Below the pieces are notes generated by a model. That model worked only from the letters and a program-made list of their open reading frames with translations. It searched no databases and had not been told where the DNA came from. Of a stretch of DNA of 24,449 nucleotides, positions 8,002 through 14,956 are shown one piece after another; the first letter of the stretch is position 1, and each line of letters opens with the position of its first letter. The stretch is from a virus, in IMG/VR virus record IMGVR_UViG_3300022928_000111, positions 1-24,449 of that record. One strand, 5' to 3'. A program made the position numbers and the translations under genes.

Positions 8002-8428
8002 AAACTGAAATAGTTTTAAGAAGTTGTGTGAGTTCACTATCTGCACGATATAACTTGGGCATATCTGCACTGATTCGATTACTCATTGTAATTTGCTTTT
8101 GCTTTTTTGCTTTTTTCATATGATAGTAATAAACATCTATATCTGTTTTTACTTTGCATAAATGTTGATCTAGTTCTTTTATCTTCTGTGCAGTGTGGTT
8201 ATCATTACGCAATAGGCAAAGTGCATATCCTACTGCACTCTTACGTCTATAGAATGTGTCGCCACTACAATTCCACAAACCATACATATTTTTAATATGG
8301 TAGTTATTAACTTGTATTGCACCGTTATCTAATTTACGAATTTTAACTTCAGGTTCGAAGTCTAATACACGATTGATTCTATTGTTTAGATCCTGTTTGT
8401 TTAGATATTTTGTAGAAGATTTTTTCAT
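8000..8428 (-). CDS. Hypothetical basic protein, 142 aa
   Basis: A lysine- and asparagine-rich protein with no recognisable domain. It starts MKKSSTKYLNKQDLNNRINR, has a central beta-like part with an aromatic cluster (NMYGLWNCSGDTFYRRKSAVG, about 47-67), and then long helices with a KKAKKQKQ patch (about 105-112). The helical second half could form a coiled coil. Its ATG at 8428 lies 50 bases inside the 74-aa gene, an unusually long overlap in another frame. An alternative later start would remove the N-terminal basic segment, but no better ribosome site is obvious. It belongs to the coupled run 8884-8000. The function is unknown. Confidence 0.65.
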   Translation of the reverse strand: MKKSSTKYLNKQDLNNRINRVLDFEPEVKIRKLDNGAIQVNNYHIKNMYGLWNCSGDTFYRRKSAVGYALCLLRNDNHTAQKIKELDQHLCKVKTDIDVYYYHMKKAKKQKQITMSNRISADMPKLYRADSELTQLLKTISV

Positions 8429-8603
8429 CAGTCCTTTGCCTAATTAAGATAGATTTATTAACAAGATTGCTTGCAACTTTTTGTTCTCTCTCACTTAATT
8501 CTCTTTTAAGAACTTGACCTTTTTCTGCTATTGCTTCAATAAGGTCTTGCTCTTCTCCTGATACAAAGGTATTATAACCCTGTGTAAATTCTACGTATCT
8601 CAT
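8379..8603 (-). CDS. Winged-helix-like small protein, 74 aa
   Basis: After a short strand (MRYVEFTQGYNTFVS) the protein has EEQDLIEAIAEKGQVLKREL, then SEREQKVASNLVNKSILIRQ, then RTDEKIFYKIS. This is a helix, a second helix with a turn, a third helix and a beta hairpin, the order expected of a winged helix-turn-helix DNA-binding domain. Small wHTH-like proteins of this kind occur among marine T4-like phage genes; whether they bind DNA is not known to me. Its ATG overlaps the TGA of the upstream 94-aa gene (ATGA). Its 3' end overlaps the 142-aa gene by 50 bases. Confidence 0.65.
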   Translation of the reverse strand: MRYVEFTQGYNTFVSGEEQDLIEAIAEKGQVLKRELSEREQKVASNLVNKSILIRQRTDEKIFYKISKQTGSKQ

Positions 8604-8884
8604 CTAATACTGCTAACGTTAATATCAACCATTTGACCTTTTGCCTGTCTTATTAGGTTTGCTCTTTCTGCAGGCGTAAGTTCATCTGTAATCTGTATCA
8701 TGTTATTAGGACCAGTAAGGTCAATCTTTTTATCTGCTAGTGGCATAGTAAATTGTATACGTGGATCATTTGGATCTGCAAAGGTAGCAGTGAAGCCTTG
8801 TGTCTTGACAAGGATATATTGTGCTTCATTTATTTGCACAGTTTTACCTTTAGTAAGTCCGTATGTTGCTTCTGCTAATTTCAT
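8600..8884 (-). CDS. Hypothetical small protein, 94 aa
   Basis: A mostly beta-type protein beginning MKLAEATYGLTKGKTVQINE, with FADPNDPRIQFTMPL in the middle and a helical end with ELTPAERANLIRQAKG. MKLAE-A at the very N-terminus fits the LxE-A cleavage pattern of T4-type prohead proteases, but the match is short. The ATG at 8884 overlaps the TGA of the 89-aa basic protein gene (ATGA), as does the next junction, so 9150-8000 is a coupled string. The function is unknown. Confidence 0.68.
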   Translation of the reverse strand: MKLAEATYGLTKGKTVQINEAQYILVKTQGFTATFADPNDPRIQFTMPLADKKIDLTGPNNMIQITDELTPAERANLIRQAKGQMVDINVSSIR

Positions 8885-9150
8885 CTACTTGCCTTGTTTA
8901 GTGCCGCTACACGTTTACTAGCAGGATTAACTCTTTTAGTTTTACGTGCTTTACGTGCCATTTTTTTACCAAGTCTTAACTTAGTCATTTTCAGTTTAAT
9001 TCTCTTTTTTATATCTGGTGCAGCAAAACACTGTGCAGGAGAACTCACTATACGACTTTTTCTATTGCCACTTGTGCAACGGAACTTACGTACAACTTTG
9101 TTGCCACGTTTGGCCCAAGCCATACCTTCTGTGATCTCACTTAATAACAT
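8881..9150 (-). CDS. Very basic small protein, probable virion/nucleic-acid-associated, 89 aa
   Basis: The N-terminus is MLLSEITEGMAWAKRG, followed by a cysteine-containing segment (RKFRCTSGNRKSRIVSSPAQC) and a C-terminal half with a large excess of Lys and Arg (IKKRIKLKMTKLRLGKKMAR; KARKTKRVNPASKRV). I recall a similar protein in marine T4-like phages. The charge suggests DNA or RNA binding or packaging with the genome. SEITE-G fits a prohead-protease site, which would leave a basic mature protein. I chose the ATG at 9150 over upstream non-ATG starts, but a late promoter ends directly at this ATG, so either the message is leaderless or translation starts at Met10 (AGAAGGT before ATG). Confidence 0.7.
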   Translation of the reverse strand: MLLSEITEGMAWAKRGNKVVRKFRCTSGNRKSRIVSSPAQCFAAPDIKKRIKLKMTKLRLGKKMARKARKTKRVNPASKRVAALNKASR

Positions 9151-9162
9151 ACTGTATTTATG
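9151..9162 (-). promoter_or_regulatory. T4-like late promoter abutting the start codon of the 89-aa gene
   Basis: CATAAATACAGT runs straight into ATG at 9150. The octamer (9155-9162) and the CAGTAT extension match other late promoters in this window, but there is no space for a leader or ribosome-binding site. Confidence 0.65.
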
Positions 9163-9172
9163 CTTATATTTT

Positions 9173-9427
9173 TTAGTTGGATAAAACCATCCAGAGTAGA
9201 GCACCACAACTTGCAACTAGAGCACTAATTATACCTATACCCCAATTAATTAACTGTTGGTTTCTTTCTGACTTTTGTTTCATTATCATGTCTCGCAATT
9301 CCATAAGCATCTTCTCGAACTTATCCATGCGACTTCCCAAGTTTTTCAATTCTCTGTGCAACCCATTATATCTTTCAGAGCATAGATCCACGTGTGCTTC
9401 CAAGCTCTCTTTTTCTAAATTGGACAT
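9173..9427 (-). CDS. Coiled-coil protein with C-terminal membrane anchor (holin-like), 84 aa
   Basis: Residues 1-55 are charged and helical (LHRELKNLGSRMDKFEKML, then RDMIMKQKSE) with heptad-like spacing. Residues about 60-82 (INWGIGIISALVASCGALLW) form one membrane helix at the C-terminus. This plan, a cytoplasmic coiled coil plus a C-terminal membrane anchor, matches XhlA/haemolysin-type and other single-span holin-associated proteins, so a role in lysis is plausible. T4's own holin t has a different layout, so this could instead be another membrane-anchored late protein. It has a strong purine-rich ribosome site (AAGGAAGGTGAG), a leader of about 100 bases with two small hairpins, and a perfect late promoter. 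Confidence 0.68.
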   Translation of the reverse strand: MSNLEKESLEAHVDLCSERYNGLHRELKNLGSRMDKFEKMLMELRDMIMKQKSERNQQLINWGIGIISALVASCGALLWMVLSN

Positions 9428-9434
9428 ATCTTTC

Positions 9435-9471
9435 TCACCTTCCTTGGGGTGATGTCTAGATTTCGTCTAAA
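9435..9471 (-). promoter_or_regulatory. Two small hairpins in the leader of the holin-like gene
   Basis: On the minus strand TTTAGA-CGAAA-TCTAGA (9471-9455) is followed by TCACC-CCAAGGAA-GGTGA (9452-9435). The second hairpin holds the purine-rich ribosome-binding sequence in its loop and 3' arm, eight bases before the ATG. Stems are only 5-6 bp, so stability is modest. Confidence 0.4.
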
Positions 9472-9527
9472 TTTATATGTGCCTAATATTTTATTTTTGT
9501 TTGTGCCTATTGTTCTAGCATCACACA

Positions 9528-9535
9528 TATTTATA
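9528..9535 (-). promoter_or_regulatory. Consensus T4-like late promoter for the holin-like gene
   Basis: The minus strand carries a perfect TATAAATA octamer (in CAGTATAAATATGTGTG) overlapping the TAA stop of the 154-aa gene. It would start a transcript with a leader of about 95 bases. Confidence 0.7.
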
Positions 9536-9995
9536 CTGCTGTTACTGCAGGAAAAAACTGTATGTTTATTAATTCAGGATCTTTTGTTTGAAATACACTG
9601 GGTTTTAAATCGATTGAACTATCTAAATTAGGTATAACTGGTATCATATCAAATGCATTATTTAACCTATCTAAATTTTCTCCAAACACTCCATTGTGTT
9701 CACTGCCTATTGCAAATATCCAAAAGTTCAATTCAGGTTTCAACATTTCAAAATTAAATCTGTGTTTGTGTCCTAATTGTCTATACATAATACTGTTTTG
9801 AAACTTATTATTATCTGTAAAAGTATCTATTTGTGGATACTCTAACAGGATAGGTTGGGTAAGTATACCAAAAGTTTGTATTACAGTTTCCCAATTACGT
9901 TGCTGATTTCGTTCTTTACTGTCACCTTTTGTTACACCTGTTGGTGTACAATCTATTAGCGTTATTCCATAAACTGCAGTTGGTACTTTAAACAT
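9531..9995 (-). CDS. Hypothetical protein, 154 aa
   Basis: A soluble protein with mixed alpha/beta character, starting MFKVPTAVYGITLIDCTPTG, containing TFGILTQPILLEYPQ (about 41-55) and NFWIFAIGSEHNGVFGENLD (about 90-109), and ending NIQFFPAVTAV. I recognise no catalytic motif. The ATG overlaps the end of the 136-aa gene by eight bases (ATGTTTAA), with GAGG upstream, so the two genes form a coupled pair behind the promoter at 10404. The function is unknown. Confidence 0.68.
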   Translation of the reverse strand: MFKVPTAVYGITLIDCTPTGVTKGDSKERNQQRNWETVIQTFGILTQPILLEYPQIDTFTDNNKFQNSIMYRQLGHKHRFNFEMLKPELNFWIFAIGSEHNGVFGENLDRLNNAFDMIPVIPNLDSSIDLKPSVFQTKDPELINIQFFPAVTAV

Positions 9996-10398
9996 TTAAA
10001 GGATCCTCGTCTCTTAACCATAAACCTATCTTAATAAGTTCATTACTGTTAGGAAAACATATAGCATCAACACTGGTGTATCCCATAAATTTTAATGCTT
10101 GTAATCTATTAGTACCCATTTTGAGAGCCCATATCATTCCATCTTCACAAACTGTAGGAGGGTTAATTTTTTCCCAGGATTCTTCCTGTGCTGACTTCCA
10201 ACTAGCAAACTTAGTATGCCACCAGTCAGGAGTTACTTTATAGTATAATAACGGATACCATAGTCCATTGTCAATAATTCTAGGCATGTCACGCCAGTAC
10301 CAACGATTGTCATCTTTCCAAGTCATTGGGCTAAAGTTTTTTAACTGTACACTATGTACACCGTCCAGTTCCTGATATTTTGCACTACAGTGTTTCAT
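9988..10398 (-). CDS. Hypothetical protein with weak ParB/sulfiredoxin-like segment, 136 aa
   Basis: A tryptophan-rich protein (WKDDNRWYWRDMPRI, then WWHTKFASWKSAQEESW). Its last third, GMIWALKMGTNRLQALKFMG followed by YTSVDAI, has the shape of the GxxRLxAxxxxG segment of ParB/sulfiredoxin-like nuclease folds. The rest does not support that family clearly, so I offer it only as a hint. The first gene after the terminator at 10418-10447, it has its own late promoter, whose bases run almost into the ATG, so the leader is very short or absent. It is coupled to the 154-aa gene. Confidence 0.68.
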   Translation of the reverse strand: MKHCSAKYQELDGVHSVQLKNFSPMTWKDDNRWYWRDMPRIIDNGLWYPLLYYKVTPDWWHTKFASWKSAQEESWEKINPPTVCEDGMIWALKMGTNRLQALKFMGYTSVDAICFPNSNELIKIGLWLRDEDPLNV

Positions 10399-10403
10399 TA
10401 TAA

Positions 10404-10414
10404 CTGTATTTAAT
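10404..10414 (-). promoter_or_regulatory. Late promoter variant upstream of the 136-aa gene
   Basis: The minus strand reads GATTAAATACAGTTATA and then ATG. It differs from the octamer at one base (TTAAATA for ATAAATA) but keeps the CAGT extension. It sits between a terminator and a start codon, exactly where a promoter is needed. Confidence 0.55.
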
Positions 10415-10417
10415 CAT

Positions 10418-10447
10418 AAAAAAAGCGGTGCTAAAAAACACCGCTTT
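10418..10447 (-). terminator. Rho-independent terminator
   Basis: A perfect 9-bp stem (AAAGCGGTG at 10439-10447 on the minus strand, CACCGCTTT at 10422-10430) with an 8-base loop is followed on the minus strand by a T tract. It lies 20 bases after the stop of the 129-aa gene and ends the 11290-10468 unit. Confidence 0.88.
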
Positions 10448-10467
10448 AGTATAAATTATAACTGTTA

Positions 10468-10857
10468 TTATGCAGTTACTAAATTTGTTCTAATTGCTAC
10501 TGCAACTGTACCTGATGTAAAGTCTACACCGTCAATTGTGCCTAAGTTGATAATATCTTCAACTAATGCTGCACCAATTGTACCTGTTACTGTACCGTCA
10601 GCTGACTTATAGTCACTACCTGCAAAGTCACCTTCTAGGATAACGTCCATTTGTGTACCACTGTCATGTGAAGCACCTTGTACTAAGATGTTTCCATAAC
10701 GCTGAATTGTGTTTACTAATGCTATTGTTGCTTCTACACTACCGTCGAAGTCCACATCTGCATCTACGTTAAGAATTGTAATATCCTTACTTGCATATGA
10801 ATATGGTCCTGTTGTTAATGCTCCTATTACTGGATGAGCTCTTGTTACTCCTGGCAT
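10468..10857 (-). CDS. Putative small virion protein, 129 aa
   Basis: A beta-rich protein, acidic and poor in Lys and Cys: MPGVTRAHPVIGALTTGPYS, a YASKDITILNVDADVDFDGS strand pair, NTIQRYGNILVQGASHDSGT in the middle and many Gly/Thr/Asp turns to the end. The composition resembles phage head-decoration or tail-tube-like proteins, and I recall similar small proteins in marine T4-like phages, but no assignment is firm. AAGGAAG lies before the ATG. It follows the 135-aa gene after 25 bases and is closed by an intrinsic terminator, so the two form a dedicated late unit, perhaps highly expressed. Confidence 0.7.
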   Translation of the reverse strand: MPGVTRAHPVIGALTTGPYSYASKDITILNVDADVDFDGSVEATIALVNTIQRYGNILVQGASHDSGTQMDVILEGDFAGSDYKSADGTVTGTIGAALVEDIINLGTIDGVDFTSGTVAVAIRTNLVTA

Positions 10858-10882
10858 TTTATTCTTCCTTTACTTTAAATTA

Positions 10883-11290
10883 TTATACAAATTCTAGACC
10901 GCTTGAAGTAACTGTTGTACCACTAACGTCTACTGAGTTTCCGCCTACTGTTGTGCCTAATGCACGTAGAGCAGTTTGTAATGTTGATGTTGTCCATGCA
11001 CCTGCAGGGTATACTGCAACTGAAATTTGTCCAGTTGTATCACCTTCTACTTGATACATTTCAATATTTGCTTTTGTCTGGATAGATTTAAACATTGCTT
11101 CAACTGATTCACCAGCATCTAGTTCGTTACGAATATCGTTAACATCACCTGATACGTCTTGTTGAATAATTTTAAAGAAATCTAAATCTGCACCATTAAG
11201 TATGACTAATTCGTCAGCACTAATGGCTCCAGTAGTACCGCCAGAACCTTGTCCTTTAACGTTACCATTTGTACGGGTAATTTCCGCCAT
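10883..11290 (-). CDS. Putative small virion protein, 135 aa
   Basis: It opens with a Gly/Thr-rich flexible stretch (TRTNGNVKGQGSGGTTGAIS), followed by a compact alpha/beta part with ELVILNGADLDFFKIIQQDV and DIRNELDAGESVEAMFKSIQ, and ends in a Thr/Ser/Val-rich beta segment. There is no membrane segment or enzymatic motif. A flexible glycine-rich start plus a beta-rich body is usual in small structural proteins of phage. It has an excellent ribosome site (AGGAG, seven bases from the ATG) and a perfect late octamer about 48 bases upstream. It shares its unit with the 129-aa gene, though the two are not close in sequence. Confidence 0.7.
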   Translation of the reverse strand: MAEITRTNGNVKGQGSGGTTGAISADELVILNGADLDFFKIIQQDVSGDVNDIRNELDAGESVEAMFKSIQTKANIEMYQVEGDTTGQISVAVYPAGAWTTSTLQTALRALGTTVGGNSVDVSGTTVTSSGLEFV

Positions 11291-11313
11291 TTTGTTTCTC
11301 CTAAGTTTTTAAT

Positions 11314-11345
11314 GCAAGCTCATGTCTTGCTTGTATATATTTATA
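11314..11345 (-). promoter_or_regulatory. Consensus late promoter and small leader hairpin for the 135/129-aa unit
   Basis: TATAAATA (11338-11345, minus strand) is a perfect late octamer. About eight bases downstream GCAAG-ACATGAG-CTTGC can fold into a short hairpin (11330-11314), which may stabilise the 5' end of an abundant late message. Confidence 0.65.
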
Positions 11346-11361
11346 TAAAAACGGGAGATTT

Positions 11362-12087
11362 TTAGTCTATTAATTTGCCAATTGCAACGCCTGTTGCAAA
11401 GCCAGCAGCAGCTTTTGCCCATAACGGAAGTTTTTTATCTTGAGGAATAAGTTTTTTGCTTTTGACTGTGCCCATATACTGTTTGCTTATGTCACTACGA
11501 AACTTTCCATCGACACGTTGACTGTTTACCATTCTAGCACTAAGTCCTGAACGCTCACCAGGATTACTACGTCCATAGTCTGCACTTACACGTCTTGCTT
11601 GTTTAAGAAAACTACTGTCTATTCCTAGATTCTTTTGTGACTTCATAAGGAATGTCCTATCCATGGCAATATTATCTCTACCTGATGCTATGTCTCTCAA
11701 ATATCTTTTAAACCCTAATTCATCAAACCTAATACTGCCAGGACTAGTCACACCCTTATACTTTCCAGGGTTGTTAAGTATACTTGCTAGGTTATGTAAA
11801 TCTGTGCCACCTGGCTTAATACCATTAAAGTTCATAAACTTTAGTGTATCTTTTGCATATTTTTTTGCAAACGCAGGATTTTCAAAACGCATCTGTTGTA
11901 ACATTAATAGTTGCTCAAAGAAACTTTCTGCTACATCAGTCATATCTCTACCTAGTGCATCTGCACCAGTTCTAATATACCGTGCTTCGGTAATCTCGTC
12001 TCTAAGAAAACTATATTTCTTTTGTTTATCGAGAGTATGGCCGCCCGACATTGTAGCCCATTCATTTGCAGTATATTTTTCTGACAT
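11362..12087 (-). CDS. Putative virion-associated protein, 241 aa
   Basis: A mainly helical, basic protein. The N-terminal part has SFLRDEITEARYIRTGADAL (about 26-45), in which ITE-A fits a prohead-protease site. The middle is rich in charged helices with GRSNPGERSGLSARMVNSQR near residues 173-192. The C-terminus LWAKAAAGFATGVAIGKLID is a glycine-zipper-like hydrophobic segment that could insert in a membrane or pack against another helix. I do not recognise the family. Its start codon directly follows the stop of the 456-aa gene, so it is co-translated with that protein. A head-internal or ejected protein would fit the composition, but this is inference. Confidence 0.68.
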   Translation of the reverse strand: MSEKYTANEWATMSGGHTLDKQKKYSFLRDEITEARYIRTGADALGRDMTDVAESFFEQLLMLQQMRFENPAFAKKYAKDTLKFMNFNGIKPGGTDLHNLASILNNPGKYKGVTSPGSIRFDELGFKRYLRDIASGRDNIAMDRTFLMKSQKNLGIDSSFLKQARRVSADYGRSNPGERSGLSARMVNSQRVDGKFRSDISKQYMGTVKSKKLIPQDKKLPLWAKAAAGFATGVAIGKLID

Positions 12088-13458
12088 TTATTTTATCCTT
12101 AGCCTGTCTGCCATTCCACCTACACCAGTTTTTATTGCTTTGAAGTCTACAACATTCTTAGGTGCTACTTTACCTTTATAGATTATATCTTTATCTTTTT
12201 TAGGATCATATTTTCTATACTTTGGACCTTGTGGTGCTTGTGCAATTGGCGGAGGCGGAGGAGGCATAGTTCTTACAAAATCTACTGGCTTGGCAATATC
12301 TAATGTTCTTGCTATAGTACTACCTTGCGATACACTACCAACTTCACCTTTTGTGCCTGCTTGTGCACCTTGTTGTACGCCTGTTTCACCTTTACTTTTA
12401 GGTAAATCCCATTCTTGTCCACCTGCCCAATCACCAGGCTTAGTAGTGCCTGCAGACTTTCCTTTACTACTAGATCCACTAACGCCACCGTCCCAAGGAA
12501 TATCACCTATATCAGTGCCACCTAAAGCACCACCGTCTTTACCTTTGTCTTTTCCGCCACTTACTCCTCCTACAGTACCAACACTGCTTAATTGTCCTTG
12601 TTGTTTACGTTGTTGATCTTTTATAATTCTATCTATTTCTGCTTTATCCCATTCTGTGTCATATTCTTTACCATTTATTTTTATTGTATCTTTATCAAGT
12701 TTTTCAATATCTAAACCTTTTATTGGTGGTAAAGTTTTTATCTTACGTGTTTCTAAATCTTTTAATGCTTTACTCTGTGAAAATGAATCAACTTTACCTA
12801 AATGATCATTTAGATTTCTATTTAGGTTTTGTAAGTTGTCACCATATTTTGCATCTAACTGTTGTTTAGTCAGTCCATTCTTTATATCAGCTGCAATTTG
12901 TTTATTAATTTGTGAACGCTTTTTATATAATTCATCATATTGTTTTACCCAACCTGCACCTGCATCACCAGAACTTCTAATATTATTAAGAGTACTAGAT
13001 GGTAACTTATTTTGAGCCATAGTACTACCCTGAGTATATTGGTCATATGTTACTTTAGATCCAATATCATTTTTATTTTTGTTTACTAATAACCCATCTT
13101 TTGTGTCATAATCTCCAGGTTGTGGTACATATTGTTTTTTTACATTATCTTTTTGTGTACTGCCACCTGTTAACCAGTTCCAGGATTGTGTTATAGCATT
13201 GCCAATTGGATTAGTTATTGATTGTGGATTTTTTACATCAGGTTTGATGTCTTTAATGCCTGGACCATAATTTTGTTCAAGACTATCTGCAAACTTGTTT
13301 GCTTCACCAGGATTTGAGTTTATCCATTTTTCAATTTTTTTTGAATCAAGATTTTGTGACATTATTGCGCCACCTGCTAAAAGAGGTACTAACCAAGCCA
13401 GTGCAAATGGAACTGCTTCATCTAGTCTTTGACGTTCTTTAAACTCTCTAAGCCTCAC
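12088..13458 (-). CDS. Low-complexity putative internal virion protein, 456 aa
   Basis: I place the start at GTG 13458, not the in-frame TTG at 13470, because GGAG lies six bases before it, it overlaps the previous stop (TAGTG), and the product then starts MRLREFKERQRLDE, matching the MRLKEFK start of the 410-aa neighbour. LDE-A at residues 12-15 fits T4-type prohead-protease cleavage. A hydrophobic helix follows (AVPFALAWLVPLLAGGAIM, 15-33). The middle is Asn/Gln/Lys-rich and helical; the last third is a Gly/Ser/Lys low-complexity region with PPPPPPIAQAPQG, then a basic end (GGMADRLRIK). Low complexity plus a capsid-targeting-like start suggests a head-internal protein. Confidence 0.68.
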   Translation of the reverse strand: MRLREFKERQRLDEAVPFALAWLVPLLAGGAIMSQNLDSKKIEKWINSNPGEANKFADSLEQNYGPGIKDIKPDVKNPQSITNPIGNAITQSWNWLTGGSTQKDNVKKQYVPQPGDYDTKDGLLVNKNKNDIGSKVTYDQYTQGSTMAQNKLPSSTLNNIRSSGDAGAGWVKQYDELYKKRSQINKQIAADIKNGLTKQQLDAKYGDNLQNLNRNLNDHLGKVDSFSQSKALKDLETRKIKTLPPIKGLDIEKLDKDTIKINGKEYDTEWDKAEIDRIIKDQQRKQQGQLSSVGTVGGVSGGKDKGKDGGALGGTDIGDIPWDGGVSGSSSKGKSAGTTKPGDWAGGQEWDLPKSKGETGVQQGAQAGTKGEVGSVSQGSTIARTLDIAKPVDFVRTMPPPPPPIAQAPQGPKYRKYDPKKDKDIIYKGKVAPKNVVDFKAIKTGVGGMADRLRIK

Positions 13459-14690
13459 TACTTGCTCCAACTCTTAATTGCATTGAAGTTGTTCTTACTA
13501 AACTCCATACGATCAACTAGTTTAACTGCACCGCTTTCTGTGCCAATTGCAACAAACCCTTCTGGGTTCACTACTTTATATCCTGTATCTGTTTTTAACA
13601 ATGACTTGATACTATCCACTTTGTTTAATTTATTTATAAGCATATTCTTTAGTGCAATTATATCCTTGTAAACTGCAAGAGCACCTGCTATGCCCTCCAT
13701 GTTATCATTTACAAATTTATTCTGTGCATTAATTTTATCCAAACGTTTCTTTACTGCTGGTGCTTGAGGATCTTGATTCTTAAGTTTGCTAATATCCTTC
13801 TGTACGTAATCATTGTACCATTTTGCAAAGTCCTGTGCAAAACTATTTGGATCTGCAATCTGTTGATCACCTCTGCGTATTCTTGCATTTACATATTGCA
13901 TAAACAATTGTTTGTAATCGTTATTATTCACTGCATCAAAGTTTGCAGACTTCATAGCACTTGCAGTTGCATTAAGTCCACTTAATATTGCTTTGTTCTC
14001 TGCAGGTGTTAGACTTGCTTGTCCACTTAAATCTTTATAGGTTGCATCATCAAACCATACACTGCTAGGTTTATTGTAGCCACCGATGTCTACACCAAAA
14101 CTTGCAGTCATATCTGATATATTATCACCTGTATATGTTGTATGAAATATTATACCCATTTCACTTTGTGCAATTCGCTTGCCTAGTTCACTGTCCTTGG
14201 GTACTGCGTATGTAATTGTGTTAGGTTGAAATACAAAACTATCTTTGCCGTCTATTTCTGCTTCCTGTAAATCACCTTTTGTATACATCATGTCGCCTTG
14301 CACAACACCTTGTATACCTAGTTTACCAAGTTCTGCTAGTGCTATTTTCATTTTAGCATTTAAGCCTTCTTTAGTAATGTCACTGTCTATGTCTTGATTT
14401 GATTTGTACAGTTTAGGTGAAACATTAAATGCACCTTTTTTAGCAACAAAGAACTTACCGTCCTGTGGGTCAATGCCTGTAACAATAGCAGGTGCTCCAT
14501 CCCATTTTACTGTAACACCTTTGCCAACACTACCGCCTTCTTCTAGCATATCACGTACACTGTTAATATATTGTAGAGCAGATTTGGCACCTGCGGCACC
14601 TTGAAGAAATATTAAATCTTCAATGTGTTCTAGATGAGTGTTCTTTCCTCCCTCATCTTCTAAAACTGTTTTAAATTCTTTTAGACGCAT
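13458..14690 (-). CDS. Nucleotidyltransferase/ligase-like KxDG protein, 410 aa
   Basis: A conserved type of protein in marine T4-like phages, as far as I recall without an assigned function. Residues 60-70 (TVKWDGAPAIV) contain K62-x-D64-G65, the motif I pattern of ATP-dependent DNA/RNA ligases and capping enzymes, where the lysine is adenylylated. GKFFVAKKGAF (about 78-88), GVVQGDMMY (about 128-136) and MGIIFHTTYTG (about 200) lie where motifs Ia, III and IIIa would be; a convincing motif IV (EGxV) and motif V are not evident. It may be a divergent polynucleotide ligase or an inactive derivative. The N-terminus MRLKEFKTVLEDE resembles that of the 456-aa protein. The start overlaps the 87-aa gene by 20 bases. 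Confidence 0.72.
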   Translation of the reverse strand: MRLKEFKTVLEDEGGKNTHLEHIEDLIFLQGAAGAKSALQYINSVRDMLEEGGSVGKGVTVKWDGAPAIVTGIDPQDGKFFVAKKGAFNVSPKLYKSNQDIDSDITKEGLNAKMKIALAELGKLGIQGVVQGDMMYTKGDLQEAEIDGKDSFVFQPNTITYAVPKDSELGKRIAQSEMGIIFHTTYTGDNISDMTASFGVDIGGYNKPSSVWFDDATYKDLSGQASLTPAENKAILSGLNATASAMKSANFDAVNNNDYKQLFMQYVNARIRRGDQQIADPNSFAQDFAKWYNDYVQKDISKLKNQDPQAPAVKKRLDKINAQNKFVNDNMEGIAGALAVYKDIIALKNMLINKLNKVDSIKSLLKTDTGYKVVNPEGFVAIGTESGAVKLVDRMEFSKNNFNAIKSWSK

Positions 14691-14934
14691 TGCTTTCGTT
14701 TACTTTTCTAATACCTCGTACAAACTTATTTTTATCCTGATGTTTGATACTGTTTAATAATCTTCTTTCCAAGTCACCCGCGACTGTTTCGTCATAGTGC
14801 TTGTGCATTTCGTTAATAAGATTGATGGCGCTCTCTATCACATTAGTTGCTCGACTTTCTAAAACATGTTGCCTATCTTTTTCTACAATCATGCTGTTTA
14901 GTTCGTGTAATATACTACGAGTCTGTTTACGCAT
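14671..14934 (-). CDS. Conserved helical marine-phage protein, 87 aa
   Basis: A small all-helical basic protein: MRKQTRSILHELNSMIVEKD, then LESRATNVIESAINLINEMH and LERRLLNSIKHQDKNKFVRG. I recall a family with this same order (TRSILxELN, ESRxxNxIxSAINL, LERRLLxxI) across marine T4-like phages, without known function. It is the first gene of the long leftward block 14934-11362, with a late promoter about 23 bases upstream and a repeated AGGAT before the ATG. Its 3' end overlaps the 410-aa gene by 20 bases. Confidence 0.75.
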   Translation of the reverse strand: MRKQTRSILHELNSMIVEKDRQHVLESRATNVIESAINLINEMHKHYDETVAGDLERRLLNSIKHQDKNKFVRGIRKVNESNASKRI

Positions 14935-14956
14935 TTTTATATCCTATCCTATTATG

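Noticed and set aside
7529-8070. Other-frame minus-strand ORFs (60 and 68 aa) inside the 271-aa and 142-aa genes
   Set aside because: They lie in alternative frames of real genes, are lysine-rich by composition only and lack start signals.
9151-9216. N-terminal extension of the basic 89-aa protein using an upstream non-ATG start
   Set aside because: The extension would overlap the end of the holin-like gene and read through a late promoter; the conserved-looking start is MLLSEITE at 9150.
9449-9631. Plus-strand hydrophobic 60-aa frame
   Set aside because: It lies over the leader of the holin-like gene and the end of the 154-aa gene, with no ribosome site. Antisense frames of AT-rich coding sequence often look hydrophobic.
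12290-12616. Plus-strand proline/serine-rich open frame of 108 aa
   Set aside because: It is the mirror of the Gly/Ser low-complexity part of the 456-aa protein; the composition is a by-product of that repeat-like coding sequence.
13459-13470. TTG start for the 456-aa protein
   Set aside because: GTG at 13458 has GGAG six bases upstream, overlaps the preceding stop and gives an N-terminus like that of the 410-aa neighbour.
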